A DNA stretch of 64,000 nt, from the NCBI RefSeq assembly GCF_036409155.1, contig NZ_JAZGLW010000004.1, positions 1-64,000 on the forward strand, read 5' to 3'. The notes beneath the pieces are model-generated. The model saw nothing but the letters and a program-made list of their open reading frames with translations. It made no database searches and had not been told where the DNA came from. Positions 16,601-25,409 of the stretch are shown one piece after another. Within the stretch, counting starts at the first letter, position 1, and each line of letters begins with the position of its first letter. A program made the translations under genes and the position numbers. This DNA is from Mycobacterium sp. 050128. Its GTDB lineage: Bacteria > Actinomycetota > Actinomycetes > Mycobacteriales > Mycobacteriaceae.

Positions 16601-19600
16601 GCGGAGCATCGTGCGCAGCTGCCGGCCCGCGACTCCGAGACAGCCGGTAGCCGAACCGTTTCGGTGCATCCCCTGTTGGGTGCGCACGTGCGGTTGCCGG
16701 AAGAGCCCGAACGTCACGTCTGGCAGGGCGAAGTCGGCACCGCGGCACAGCCGTGGCTCGCAGACCACCAGGTGCACGGCGTGCCGGCCCTGCCCGGGGC
16801 CGCCTACTGCGAGATGGCGCTCGCGGCGGCGCGCGCGACGCTCGGTGACGCGTCGGAGGTCCGCGACATCCGATTCGAACGGATGCTGCTGCTCGATGGT
16901 GAGACGGCGCTCAGTGCCGACGCGTCGGTCCAGGCACCCGGCCTGGTGTCCTTCGAGGTGCAAACCGATGAGGACGGTGAGTACACGCGGCGGGCCGCGG
17001 CAACCTTGCAGGCCATCGACGAGCTGGGCCAACCACCCGTACACGATGTCGCCGCGCTGCTCGCCGCCCATCCGGACCGGATCGACGGGACGTCGCTGCG
17101 GGAATGGTTCGACAACCGCGGAGTCCGGTTCGGCCCCGCGTTCGCCGGCCTGGCGGCCGCGCACACCGGCAACGCAGCGACCGGCACCGTGCTGGCCGAA
17201 GTCGCAGGACCCGATCAGGTTAACCTGCAGCACAGCGCTTTTCGGGTGCACCCCGCGGTACTCGATGCCTGCTTCCAGTCGATCGCGGCCCATGCACACA
17301 GCGGCGATATCGCCGAGGGCAGTCTGCTGTTGCCACTGGGTGTCCGCCGGCTGCGCAGTTACGGGTCGCTGCGCGGCGCCCGCTACTGCCTCAGTCGGGT
17401 GACCGAGGCGAACCAGTTCGGGATGGAAGCCGATCTCGACGTGTTCGACGAGAACGGGACCGTCCTGCTGATCGTGCGTGGGCTGCGCGTGGGCAGCGAC
17501 GTCTCCGAGAGCGGCGCGCGCCAGCGACTGCTGGGCGAGCGCCTGCTGGCGATCGAGTGGGAGCCGCGCGACCTACCCGCCGCCGAGAGCGCTGACGCCG
17601 GGAGCTGGCTGTTGCTGGCCGACGACGATGACCCGTTGGCCGCCCAGCTCGCCGATGCACTGAAAAGCGAAGGCGCCCAGTGCGACATCGCCGGACAACT
17701 CGGCGTGCCGCTGGGCGACGTCACGGGTGTGGTGGTGCTGGCCGGGCCGCCAGCCGCCGCCTTCGAGGAGCAGTCCCCGGCCCGCGGCTGCGAACAGGTG
17801 CGACGGCTGGTGGGGATCGCCCGCACGCTGGTCGAAGCGTCCGAAGAGCCGGCCCGGCTGTATGTCGTGACCCGCGACGCCCAGACCGTGCTGCCCGACG
17901 ACCGGCCCAACCTGGACCAGGCGGGCCTGCGCGGGTTGATGCGGGTGATTTCCGCCGAAGACGCCGAACTGCGGGCGACCCAGATCGATATCGATCAGGG
18001 AACCGACGCCGCGCAGGTGGCACGCCAGCTGCTGGCCGGATCGGACGAGGACGAAACCGCCTGGCGTAGCGGGCAGTGGTACACCGCCCGGTTGCGCTCA
18101 GCGCCGTTACGGCCCGACGAGCGGCGAACCGCCATCGCGAACCATCAACTCGACGGCATGCGCCTGGAGATCCGCACGCCCGGTGATCTGGAAGGCCTGG
18201 AACTCGTTGCGTTCGAACGCACCGCACCGGGGCCGGGGCAGATCGAGGTCGCGGTCACTGCGTCCAGCCTCAACTTCGCCGATGTGCTGATCGCCATGGG
18301 CCGATTCCCCAGCGTCGACGGGCGTCAACCGCGCCTCGGTATGGACTTCGCGGGCGTGGTGACCGCGGTCGGGCCTGACGTCATCGACCATCAGGTCGGT
18401 GACCGGGTCGGCGGCGTATCCGAAAACGGCTGTTGGGCAACGTTCGTCACCTGCGACGCCAAACTTGCCGTGACACTTCCGCCCAGCCTGGACGCTGAGC
18501 AGGCCGTCGCGGCCACGACCGCCTACGCCACCGCCTGGTACGGCCTGAAGGAGATGGCCAGGATCAAGCCGGGGGAGCGGGTGCTGATCCACTCGGCAAC
18601 CGGCGGAGTGGGCCGGGCCGCAATCGCGATAGCGCGGTTGGTCGGGGCGGAGATCTTTGCCACGGCGGGCAGCCCGCAGCGCCGTGCGTTGTTGCACGAC
18701 ATGGGCATCGAGCACGTCTACGACTCGCGCAGCACCGAATTCGCCGACCTGATCCGCCGCGACACCGACGGTTACGGCGTCGATGTCGTGCTCAACTCGG
18801 TCACCGGTGCGGCCCAGCGCGCCGGCTTCGAACTGCTGGCCATCGGTGGACGGTTCGTCGAGATCGGCAAACGCGACGTCTACGGCGACACCCGGCTGGG
18901 TCAATATCCGTTCCGCCGCAACCTCACTTTCCACTACCTCGACCTCGCGCTGATGGCGGCCAGCCACCCCCAGCAGGTGGGGGAGCTGTTGCGGACGGTG
19001 TACCGGCTCGTCGGAGACGGTGAACTGCCGCCGCTCGAGCACACCACCTATCCACTTGTCCAGGCGGCCACGGCAATTCGCGTAATGGGTGCGGCCGAGC
19101 ACAACGGCAAACTCGTCCTGTCCGTCCCGCGCGAGGGGCACAGCACCGTGTTGGTACCCCCGGAGCGGGCCACCGTGTTCCGCGGCGACGGTGCCTACAT
19201 CATCACCGGCGGCCTGGGCGGGCTCGGGCTGTTCCTGGCCACCGAGATGGGCAAGGCAGGCTGCGGCCGGATCGTGCTGACCGCGAGGGCCAACCCAACT
19301 CCCAAGGCGCGGCAGGCCATTGACCGGATCCGCGCCGGCGGGGCCGACGTCGTCGTGGAGTCCGGCAACATGGCCGAGCCCGACACCGCGGCCCGGGTGG
19401 TGGCTGCGGCCACGGCCACCGGGCTTCCGCTGCGCGGGGTGCTGCATGCCGCGGCGGTGGTTGTGGACGCCACGTTGGCCAACATCACCGACGAGCTGAT
19501 CGACCGTGATTGGGCGCCAAAGGTTTACGGCGCATGGAACCTGCACCGCGCCACGCTGGGCCAGCCACTGGACTGGTTCTGCTGTTTCTCCTCCGCGGCA

Positions 19601-20218
19601 GCGCTACTGGGCTCCCCAGGACAGGGTGCATATGCGGCAGCCAACAGTTGGGTGGATGCCTTCACGTGGTGGCGGCGACGCCAGGGCCTGCCGTCGCTCG
19701 CTATCGCATGGGGGGCATGGGGCGAGGTCGGGCGCGCCACGCACCTGGCCGACGGCGGGCGCACCACCATGATCGCCCCCGACGAAGGTGCGCGGGCGTT
19801 CGAGGAACTCCTGCGCTATGACCGCGGCTACACGGGGTACGTCCCGATGACCGGTTCGTCCTGGCTGGCCGAGTTGGTGGCACGCAGCCCGTTCGCGCAA
19901 GCCTTCCAGCACGCGGGGCAGCACCAGGCCGGCGAGACCACGTTGCGCACCGAACTACGGTCACTACCACAGGACGAATGGCCCACCCGGCTTCGGCGTC
20001 TGATCACCGAGCAGACCGGTCTGATCCTGCGTCGCACTGTCGATCCAGAGCGCCCGTTCGTCGAACACGGACTGGACTCGCTGGGCAATCTGGAGCTGCG
20101 GACCCGCATCGAAGCCGAGATCGGTATCCGGGTTACGCCGAAGGCCATTGCCACCCACAACACGGCTCAGGCATTGAGCGTCCATCTGGCCGAGACGCTG
20201 GTGGCAGAGAAAACGTAG
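13688..20218 (+). CDS. Chimeric type I PKS: ACP-KS-AT-DH-ER-KR-ACP (PpsA/PpsD/Mas mosaic)
   Basis: A 2176-residue, fully reducing PKS that carries its own N-terminal ACP. Landmarks: N-ACP GVGSRD (S44); KS with C272, H407 and H447; AT with GHSMGE (S718) and VASH (817-820), the methylmalonyl-type signature; DH HxxxGxxxxP (H1027); ER with [11 protein letters not shown] (about 1634); KR with TGGLGGLG (about 1838) and Y1982; C-ACP LDSL (S2131). The N-terminal ACP-KS resembles PpsA, the AT resembles PpsD, and from the DH onward it reads like mycocerosic acid synthase (Mas), e.g. EEPERHVWQG and LPGAAYCEMALAA. Mas-type enzymes normally lack an N-terminal ACP. Coupling to fadD26 implies that FadD26 loads S44. 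It should add methylmalonate and reduce it fully; whether once or iteratively cannot be read from sequence. It ends 22 bases from the convergent trans-ER gene. Confidence 0.88.
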   Translation: MTSAGPDEAGGLERWLIDYLVNEIGCDREDVGLDAAFNDLGVGSRDAVVLSGELATLVGRAVSPLDFWQHPTINQLVQFLTTPESEFEAQAESADRGWADEPIAVIGLGCRFPGDISGPDAYWRFLCEGRSSVTEVPADRWLPFDDGSPEITRALAGTTRWASVLSDVDGFDAEFFEISPHEATAMDPQQRLLLEVAWEALEHAGIPAESLRRSQTGVFAGACATDYGYLAGTDLSRVDAWSNIGGALSIIANRLSYFLDLRGPSVSVDTACSSSLVAVHLGCQSLRTGDCDLAIAAGVNLLLSPAIFRSFDGAEALSPTGQCKSFDADADGFVRGEGCGAVILKRVSDAVRDGDRVLAVLRGSAVNQDGRSNGLMAPNPAAQMAVLRAACANAGVAPHQVDYVETHGTGTLLGDPIEARALGTVLGRGRSEDGPLLIGAVKSNMGHLEGAAGIAGLIKAVLAVHRGHIPPNLNYQTPNPHIPFDEMRLKVVAEPTDWPDTGLPRRAGVSSFGFGGTNAHVVIEQAAETDPVASQPGPAVSTLVLSGKTTERVSSLASALADWMDGDGADVALPDVAHTLNHHRSRHPVFGTVCARDRKHAIVGLRALADGTPADGVVAPQQGTSRPGTVFVYSGQGSQWPGMGRQLLADEPVFAAAVAELEPIFVAHAGFSLQQVLTDGQPVTGIERIQPLLVGVQLALTALWRSYGVEPDAVIGHSMGEVTAAVVAGALSVADGLRVISVRSRLMSRLSGQGAMALVESDAAATEALLADYPQVSLAVYASPGQTVIAGPPDQVDAVMAVVADGDRLARRIEVDVASHHQIIEPILPELRSELADLVPETPAIPVISTTTDPGDDTPAFDADHWAANLRNPVRFSQAIAHAGSQAGGSHATFIEISPHPLLAHAINDTLGAGDYRIVSTLQRDADDTLTFHTNLNASHTGHPPQTPHPPEPHPALPSAPWHHTRYWIGAAEHRAQLPARDSETAGSRTVSVHPLLGAHVRLPEEPERHVWQGEVGTAAQPWLADHQVHGVPALPGAAYCEMALAAARATLGDASEVRDIRFERMLLLDGETALSADASVQAPGLVSFEVQTDEDGEYTRRAAATLQAIDELGQPPVHDVAALLAAHPDRIDGTSLREWFDNRGVRFGPAFAGLAAAHTGNAATGTVLAEVAGPDQVNLQHSAFRVHPAVLDACFQSIAAHAHSGDIAEGSLLLPLGVRRLRSYGSLRGARYCLSRVTEANQFGMEADLDVFDENGTVLLIVRGLRVGSDVSESGARQRLLGERLLAIEWEPRDLPAAESADAGSWLLLADDDDPLAAQLADALKSEGAQCDIAGQLGVPLGDVTGVVVLAGPPAAAFEEQSPARGCEQVRRLVGIARTLVEASEEPARLYVVTRDAQTVLPDDRPNLDQAGLRGLMRVISAEDAELRATQIDIDQGTDAAQVARQLLAGSDEDETAWRSGQWYTARLRSAPLRPDERRTAIANHQLDGMRLEIRTPGDLEGLELVAFERTAPGPGQIEVAVTASSLNFADVLIAMGRFPSVDGRQPRLGMDFAGVVTAVGPDVIDHQVGDRVGGVSENGCWATFVTCDAKLAVTLPPSLDAEQAVAATTAYATAWYGLKEMARIKPGERVLIHSATGGVGRAAIAIARLVGAEIFATAGSPQRRALLHDMGIEHVYDSRSTEFADLIRRDTDGYGVDVVLNSVTGAAQRAGFELLAIGGRFVEIGKRDVYGDTRLGQYPFRRNLTFHYLDLALMAASHPQQVGELLRTVYRLVGDGELPPLEHTTYPLVQAATAIRVMGAAEHNGKLVLSVPREGHSTVLVPPERATVFRGDGAYIITGGLGGLGLFLATEMGKAGCGRIVLTARANPTPKARQAIDRIRAGGADVVVESGNMAEPDTAARVVAAATATGLPLRGVLHAAAVVVDATLANITDELIDRDWAPKVYGAWNLHRATLGQPLDWFCCFSSAAALLGSPGQGAYAAANSWVDAFTWWRRRQGLPSLAIAWGAWGEVGRATHLADGGRTTMIAPDEGARAFEELLRYDRGYTGYVPMTGSSWLAELVARSPFAQAFQHAGQHQAGETTLRTELRSLPQDEWPTRLRRLITEQTGLILRRTVDPERPFVEHGLDSLGNLELRTRIEAEIGIRVTPKAIATHNTAQALSVHLAETLVAEKT

Positions 20219-20240
20219 CGGCAAAGCGGCCGTAGCCGTT

Positions 20241-21494
20241 TCAGGTCAACCGGGTTATGGCCATTGATGCCCCGGCGGCCGGCAGTCGTGCCAGCAGTGC
20301 GTCGCCCATTGCCGCGGCGGGGGTGAGAACCCCCCGCAACCCGGACAGCCGACCGCGATCGAGCGCGAGCGCCAGGCCGCTCTCGCCGAGCATGACCGAG
20401 GTCGCGTGGTACGCGTCGCAGTACTGTGCGTACGTCGCCAGGTAGCGGGCCCCCGTCGTGGTGGTGGTGTACGTCTCCATCCTGAAGTGACCACGTTGCT
20501 GCGAAGCGTCACTCGGACCGGCGCCCGGCTTGGGTAGCACCCGCTCAACCCATCGCCGCGGGACTCGGTGCGAATGCCGGTTCGCCAACCGGAACGCGCC
20601 GGTCAGGGCACCCGTGACGGCCCTGGCGGCGGCCGGAGCCACAAACGACTTTCCCAGACTCATCGTTTCCGAATAGCGGAACCGCCGGCCATACGTCCAT
20701 TCTTGTAATGCATTGCTGCGTCGAACAATTCGGTCGTTGTAAGGAGCTTGAAAAAACCCTCCAACCGAAAAGCCGTCCAGCTCGGGTGCGATGTCGCCGC
20801 CCCGATGCCACGAAAAGTCAGGCTGCGGACCAAGTTCGGGTTCAGCGCCGCGGTCGGTGGTCAGCGTGTAGGGATCCTCGATGAGTCGGCGCACATGTGC
20901 GTCTGTAGACGCCGTACGCATCGCATCGAAATACGATGCGAGGGTTCCACCGGAGGCCCCGGTTTGCCGAAACGCGCGCAGCACCAGCATTGTGTCGCAG
21001 AGCTCCCCGGCCCCGTCTTCGCGTGCCTTTCGGTATAGCTGGTAGACGTTGAGATCCGAAGGGAGCGAGTCGAATCCGCACGACAGCACGATCCGGGCGC
21101 CGGTGTCGACGGCCTGCTTGTGATACTGGTCGATGGCATTGCGAGCGAACATCAGCTCGCCGGTCAGGTCGGCGTAGTCCGTACCGGCCGCGGCGCAGGC
21201 GCCCACCAGTGGCAGGCCGTAGTGCGCGTAGGGACCGACGGTCGTCAACACCACCCGCGTTCGGGCGGTCATCGCGGCCAGCGTCGAGGGCTGCGACGCG
21301 TGGGCGACGATCACCGGCCAATCCGCTGCCCTGGGGCCGAGTGTCTGCCGCACGGCAAGCAGGCGCTCACTGCTCCGGCCGGCCAGGGCGATGCGTGCCG
21401 GGGATTGACAGCGGGCGAGGTATTCGGCGGTCAGCTTGCCGGAAAAGCCGGTGGCCCCGTACAAGACGATGTCGAACTCACGCTCGGTGGTCAC
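20241..21494 (-). CDS. Trans-acting enoyl reductase, Rv2953 type
   Basis: A 417-residue saccharopine-dehydrogenase-fold oxidoreductase. An N-terminal Rossmann nucleotide-binding motif (VLYGATGFSG, about 9-18) is followed by TVGPYAHYG and YADLTGE. In M. tuberculosis Rv2953 supplies in trans the enoyl reduction missing from PpsD when phthiocerol is made. Similarity to Rv2953 is strong throughout, including TDRGAEPELG and the TRL ending. The start is the GTG at 21494, whose GTGA overlaps the papA5 stop; a longer frame reaching 21731 is overlap with papA5. It is the last gene of the minus-strand pps operon. In M. tuberculosis its counterpart lies several genes away, so this placement binds the trans-ER to its PKS partners. 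Confidence 0.88.
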   Translation of the reverse strand: MTTEREFDIVLYGATGFSGKLTAEYLARCQSPARIALAGRSSERLLAVRQTLGPRAADWPVIVAHASQPSTLAAMTARTRVVLTTVGPYAHYGLPLVGACAAAGTDYADLTGELMFARNAIDQYHKQAVDTGARIVLSCGFDSLPSDLNVYQLYRKAREDGAGELCDTMLVLRAFRQTGASGGTLASYFDAMRTASTDAHVRRLIEDPYTLTTDRGAEPELGPQPDFSWHRGGDIAPELDGFSVGGFFQAPYNDRIVRRSNALQEWTYGRRFRYSETMSLGKSFVAPAAARAVTGALTGAFRLANRHSHRVPRRWVERVLPKPGAGPSDASQQRGHFRMETYTTTTTGARYLATYAQYCDAYHATSVMLGESGLALALDRGRLSGLRGVLTPAAAMGDALLARLPAAGASMAITRLT

Positions 21495-22747
21495 TCCATC
21501 ATCCAGCTTTGCTCCGCGGGAGCAGCGCACAACAGGGAATGGACTTCCTTCAGGGACTCCTGGTGGCCCGGCACGTTGGAGTGGCGCTCGATGTACAGCT
21601 GACCCGCGAAGGTCCAGCAAGTGTAGAGATCGACCGGCGCGTGGGCCGCGAAGTGGAATTCGCCGCCGACGTCGATGATCTCGATGCCTTCGGGCGTGCG
21701 CAAGCCGGGGATCGAGCCAACGTCCGTGCACATCACGAACGGGGGCAGCCCGGGCAGGCTACCTTCGTACTGGAGGCTGAAGTGCAGCGACGACTGCTGG
21801 ATCAGGCCTTCGGACAGGTCCGCGCGAAACGCCTCCACGATGCCGCCGGCCAAGCCGACGAGATCGGTGTCGGGCCCGATTTCGGCCAGATAACTCGCCA
21901 ACCCCAGCGGCATCGTGCCTTCGGTTGCACCGACCGGGGGCGTGAGGTGATAGCGCAGGTCGACCGGATAGAAGTAGGGAATCGGGATGTGCGGGGTATC
22001 GCGGATTTGCCATTCGGCCAGCAGCAGCGCCGCGGCCACCAGGGAGTTGAGGCTGAGCTGATTGTCGCGACCCAACTCCACCAACTCCGACGTCTCCTGC
22101 TCGGTGAAGCGGACTCGTGTCACCGGAATATGTTGCATCAGATCGGAATTCGACACGATGGCCGGCTTCTCGACGGCGGGCAGGTCGTAGGCGAAGGCCG
22201 CCGGGAAAAGGCGTTCCAATCCCGAACGCTCCTGCTTGGCAACGCCGCGCTGTTCGAGCAGCGTCTCGAGTGATTCGGGAGCGGGCTGCGGGGCCACCGG
22301 ACCGGCATCGCCGTTTTCCACCACGTTGGTATAGCGGGACAGCAGCTCTTCGAACAGAGCGAAGACATGGTGCCCGTCGGCCAGCGCGTGGTGTGCGTAC
22401 AACGTCAGTTCGCTTTGTTCGCTGCCGATTTGCAACCGGAGATTCAGCAGGGACTGGTTCTGGTCCAGGCGCATGCCGGCGATCGCGGCCTCCGATGTGT
22501 GCTCATCGACGATCCACAGCCCCGGATGCATGACGTCTTCGGCGACAATCTGATGCCGGCCGTCGTCGGCCTGCTCGAGGTGGCCGGCCCAGATGGGATG
22601 CATCTGCAGGAGCGCATCGAAAGCATCTGCCATTGCGTCGATATCGACGTCACCAGCGATGTGTATCTTCAGCCCGAAAAAGGTCTCATTGGCGGCGAAT
22701 ACTTCTTCGCTGTGCGCGAGCTTGCGGATCACGGATCCGGAAAACAC
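21491..22747 (-). CDS. papA5: PapA5-type polyketide acyltransferase
   Basis: A 418-residue condensation-fold acyltransferase which, in M. tuberculosis, moves mycocerosyl chains from the Mas ACP to the hydroxyls of phthiocerol. The catalytic HHxxxDG motif is intact as HHALADG, with H120 and D124. The N-terminus (FSGSVIRKLAHSEEVF) and the segment PYFYPVDLRY match PapA5, and length is typical. Translation begins at GTG 22747, 12 bases after the drrC stop, and ends in a GTGA overlap with the trans-ER gene. The acyl donor here is uncertain because no separate Mas is present; candidates are the C-terminal Mas-like ACP of the chimeric PKS or a product made elsewhere. Confidence 0.9.
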   Translation of the reverse strand: MFSGSVIRKLAHSEEVFAANETFFGLKIHIAGDVDIDAMADAFDALLQMHPIWAGHLEQADDGRHQIVAEDVMHPGLWIVDEHTSEAAIAGMRLDQNQSLLNLRLQIGSEQSELTLYAHHALADGHHVFALFEELLSRYTNVVENGDAGPVAPQPAPESLETLLEQRGVAKQERSGLERLFPAAFAYDLPAVEKPAIVSNSDLMQHIPVTRVRFTEQETSELVELGRDNQLSLNSLVAAALLLAEWQIRDTPHIPIPYFYPVDLRYHLTPPVGATEGTMPLGLASYLAEIGPDTDLVGLAGGIVEAFRADLSEGLIQQSSLHFSLQYEGSLPGLPPFVMCTDVGSIPGLRTPEGIEIIDVGGEFHFAAHAPVDLYTCWTFAGQLYIERHSNVPGHQESLKEVHSLLCAAPAEQSWMME

Positions 22748-22759
22748 TGCTGACTTCCC

Positions 22760-23593
22760 CTATCTGCGTGTGCTGGCCCGTCGATAGCCCAGCAGCGTTG
22801 GTGCGACGCAGACCGCGGTGATGCCGGCGACCCACAGCAATGTCTGGATCATCGACGACCGCACCGGCCCGCCCAGCGCCAGCGCGCGCATCGTGTCGAT
22901 CGCGCAGCTGATCGGTTGGTGGGCAACCACTGGCTGGATCCATTTGGGAAATTGGTCTACCGGCAGGAACCCGGTCGAGAAGAGGATCGCGAGTAGGTGC
23001 ACCAGCGTAATCGCCTCGAGGAGAAAGTTCTTCGACGCGTACCAGGCAATCGATATGATCAGGGTCGCGAAGGCGAGTCCGAACAGCACCGGGATGCTCA
23101 GCCACACCAAGGTGGGCAGGATGCCCTGTTTGAAGCGGAAACCCAGCACCATCCCCGCGACCAACACGATCCCCGTCGTGACGACGATCCGGACCATCTC
23201 CGCGAGGATCCGCGAACAGACGCCCGACGCCCGGTGCACGGGCACCACCCACAACCGGCGCAACAGGCCCGCGTCGCGCTCGACGATAAGGCCGATCGCA
23301 CCGACCGCCGATCCGTTGACCGCGGCGGCGAGCACGTTCATCGGAACCGTGTTGAACAGCGCGTCGTACCCGGCAACCTGGGTAACCGCATGGCCCAGAA
23401 CGATATTCATGGTGATCAGGAACAGCACGGGCAACACGGTGACCATGATGATCGCGGTGATGTCGCGTGACCACTTGGTGAGTATCCGCCGTGTCTGCAC
23501 CAGGGTTTGCGGGATCAGCACGCGCGCCGAATTCTCGTGCACGCGCGGCGCAGCGGCGGGACGCGCGGTTTCCTCGCATACCAGAGTCATCAT
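22760..23593 (-). CDS. drrC: ABC-2 type transporter permease DrrC
   Basis: A 277-residue inner-membrane permease with about six hydrophobic helices, for example TAIIMVTVLPVLFLITMNIV and ILPTLVWLSIPVLFGLAFA. With DrrA and DrrB it forms the exporter needed to move PDIM-type lipids outward. The region FSTGFLPVDQFPKWIQPVVA and the motif GYRRAST at the end match DrrC of M. tuberculosis (276 aa). I start it at ATG 23593, which overlaps the drrB stop as ATGA; a longer reading to 23656 would run inside drrB and gives an unlikely N-terminus. papA5 follows 12 bases downstream. Confidence 0.85.
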   Translation of the reverse strand: MMTLVCEETARPAAAPRVHENSARVLIPQTLVQTRRILTKWSRDITAIIMVTVLPVLFLITMNIVLGHAVTQVAGYDALFNTVPMNVLAAAVNGSAVGAIGLIVERDAGLLRRLWVVPVHRASGVCSRILAEMVRIVVTTGIVLVAGMVLGFRFKQGILPTLVWLSIPVLFGLAFATLIISIAWYASKNFLLEAITLVHLLAILFSTGFLPVDQFPKWIQPVVAHQPISCAIDTMRALALGGPVRSSMIQTLLWVAGITAVCVAPTLLGYRRASTRR

Positions 23594-24414
23594 GCCCGCT
23601 TCGATAAAACGATGACCGATACCGGGACCAGCAGCGCGGCCAATCCGCACAACCACGCCAGCGTCGGCGCCAGCACGGACCAGGTAAGCGATGTGTGGAA
23701 CGGTGCGACGTCGCCGGCGGCGGCATGCAGGCTGTCGACCAACGCGGAGATCGGTTGGTTGCGAACGAAGGGCTGGACCCAGCGGGGGAACTGCTCCACC
23801 GGTTGAACACCGACCGACAGCAGGCCAAAGATCAACGGCGGCAACGTCAGCATGGGTGCCATCGCCTCGGGGTTACGGGATCCGGTGCCCAACAGGTCCG
23901 CCGCGAACGACAGCACCGCCCCGAACACGAGCACCAACAGGCAAAAGGCAACGGTGTCGACGACCGATCCGCGAAAGCGAAATCCTATGGTGTAACCGCA
24001 GACCAGGGCCACCGTCAGAGACACCGTGCACCGGTACAGCGCGGCGGAGATGCGGGCGGCCACCGGGGTGAACGGTGGGATCGGCATGGATCGGAACCGG
24101 CGGTTGACGCCCTGCACCGAGTCCGTCGCCGCCCGAAACGCAGTCGACATGGCCGCAAACGTGATGGCCTCCAAGGCGATCAGCGGCATCAAGTACTGCG
24201 CGTAGCTGCTGGCCACACCCCTGGTGACGTTGCCCATGATCTGGTGTAGCGGGATGTAGAAGCCGGCGGTGAACACCACCGAGACCGCGATGGTGATTGC
24301 GAGCTCACCGTTGCGCACGGTGGGCGCGATGAAGCGGGTGGTGAGCACCCACCACTGGGCCCCCATCGAGGGGTGGGGTCGCGCCTGGGATCCCACGACG
24401 CCGGCGGCGGTCAC
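23590..24414 (-). CDS. drrB: ABC-2 type transporter permease DrrB
   Basis: A 274-residue membrane permease with about six hydrophobic segments and the conserved stretches AFRAATDSVQGVNRRFRSMP and RNQPISALVDSL typical of DrrB. It pairs with DrrC and the DrrA ATPase to export the lipid product. The start is GTG 24414, which overlaps the drrA stop in a GTGA motif, and its own stop overlaps drrC. M. tuberculosis DrrB is slightly longer (289 aa); the difference is at the poorly conserved N-terminus. Confidence 0.86.
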   Translation of the reverse strand: MTAAGVVGSQARPHPSMGAQWWVLTTRFIAPTVRNGELAITIAVSVVFTAGFYIPLHQIMGNVTRGVASSYAQYLMPLIALEAITFAAMSTAFRAATDSVQGVNRRFRSMPIPPFTPVAARISAALYRCTVSLTVALVCGYTIGFRFRGSVVDTVAFCLLVLVFGAVLSFAADLLGTGSRNPEAMAPMLTLPPLIFGLLSVGVQPVEQFPRWVQPFVRNQPISALVDSLHAAAGDVAPFHTSLTWSVLAPTLAWLCGLAALLVPVSVIVLSKRA

Positions 24415-25400
24415 CCGACCGCCTCGGCAACGGATTTGGCGGGGTCCTTCGTCAACGCCAGGAATACGTCGTCCAACGACGGGCGGCGCAGCGCAACATC
24501 GGCAACGGCGATGTTGGCAGCGGCGAGCCGTCCCACGGCCTCGAGGAGGGTGTTGGCGCCGTCGGGGGCCGGCATGGCGATCCGGTCGGACTCGGTTTTC
24601 AGGGCGGCCCGGTTATCCTGCGGCAACAGCGAGCCGAGGATCTCAGCGATCACCGGCAGATCGTGCAGGTCCCGCGGGACGACCTCGAGGTAACTGCCGC
24701 CCGTGCGCGCCTTGAGCTCGTCGGCCGTTCCCTCGGCGATGATCCGTCCGTGGTCGATGACGATGATCCGATCGGCCAGCGCGTCGGCTTCCTCGAGATA
24801 TTGCGTGGTCAACAGCGTGGCGATGCCGCGCCCCTTGAAAATGCTGACCAGATCCCAAATACCTTGCCTGCTACGGGGATCCAGGCCGGTGGTCGGCTCG
24901 TCCAAGAAGACCACCTGCGGCTGGACCACCAGACCGCAGGCAATGTCGATCCGTCGCCGCATCCCGCCCGAGTACGTCTTCACGCGCCGATCGCCGGCGT
25001 ACACCAGATCGAATTCCTCGATCAGTTCCGTGGCGCGGCTGCGCGCGGCCGCCTTTTTCAACCCGTAGAGACGACCGAACATGAACAGGTTTTCCAGGCC
25101 GGTCAGCGTTTCGTCGATCGCCACCTGTTGTCCGGTAAGCATGATCGACCGGCGCACACCGGCCGGCTCGGACACCACGTCATAGCCGGCGACCAGCGCG
25201 CGGCCCTGGTCGGGGCGGCTCAGGGTCGACAAGATGTCCACCAGCGTGGTCTTGCCCGCCCCGTTGGGCCCGAGCAGGCCGAGCACCTCACCACGGCCGA
25301 CTTCGAGGCTGACCTCGTGCAGGGCCACGAAATCGCCGAAGGTCTTGCGCACCTTGTCGACGACGACAGCCTTGTCGAAGTCGCGATCCACGTTGTTCAT
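24411..25400 (-). CDS. drrA: ABC transporter ATP-binding protein DrrA
   Basis: A 329-residue daunorubicin-resistance-type ATPase that powers DrrB/DrrC. It has Walker A GPNGAGKT (44-51), Q-loop around 91, signature YSGGMRRR (143-150), Walker B VVFLDEP (163-169) and a switch region TTQYLEEAD. The C-terminal DrrA extension ends with LRRPSLDDVFLALT. The gene begins with ATG 9 bases after the ppsE stop and ends in a GTGA overlap with drrB, fixing it in the pps operon. The protein is full length and all catalytic motifs are intact. Confidence 0.93.
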   Translation of the reverse strand: MNNVDRDFDKAVVVDKVRKTFGDFVALHEVSLEVGRGEVLGLLGPNGAGKTTLVDILSTLSRPDQGRALVAGYDVVSEPAGVRRSIMLTGQQVAIDETLTGLENLFMFGRLYGLKKAAARSRATELIEEFDLVYAGDRRVKTYSGGMRRRIDIACGLVVQPQVVFLDEPTTGLDPRSRQGIWDLVSIFKGRGIATLLTTQYLEEADALADRIIVIDHGRIIAEGTADELKARTGGSYLEVVPRDLHDLPVIAEILGSLLPQDNRAALKTESDRIAMPAPDGANTLLEAVGRLAAANIAVADVALRRPSLDDVFLALTKDPAKSVAEAVG

Positions 25401-25409
25401 CGGGCCCCC

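Noticed and set aside
20219..20240. Terminator between the convergent PKS and trans-ER genes
   Set aside because: The 22-base gap has a short CGGC/GCCG symmetry but no stable stem with a T-run on either strand.
21495..21731. Longer 5' extension of the trans-enoyl reductase
   Set aside because: The added stretch is basic, lacks family similarity and overlaps papA5; the GTGA junction marks the start.
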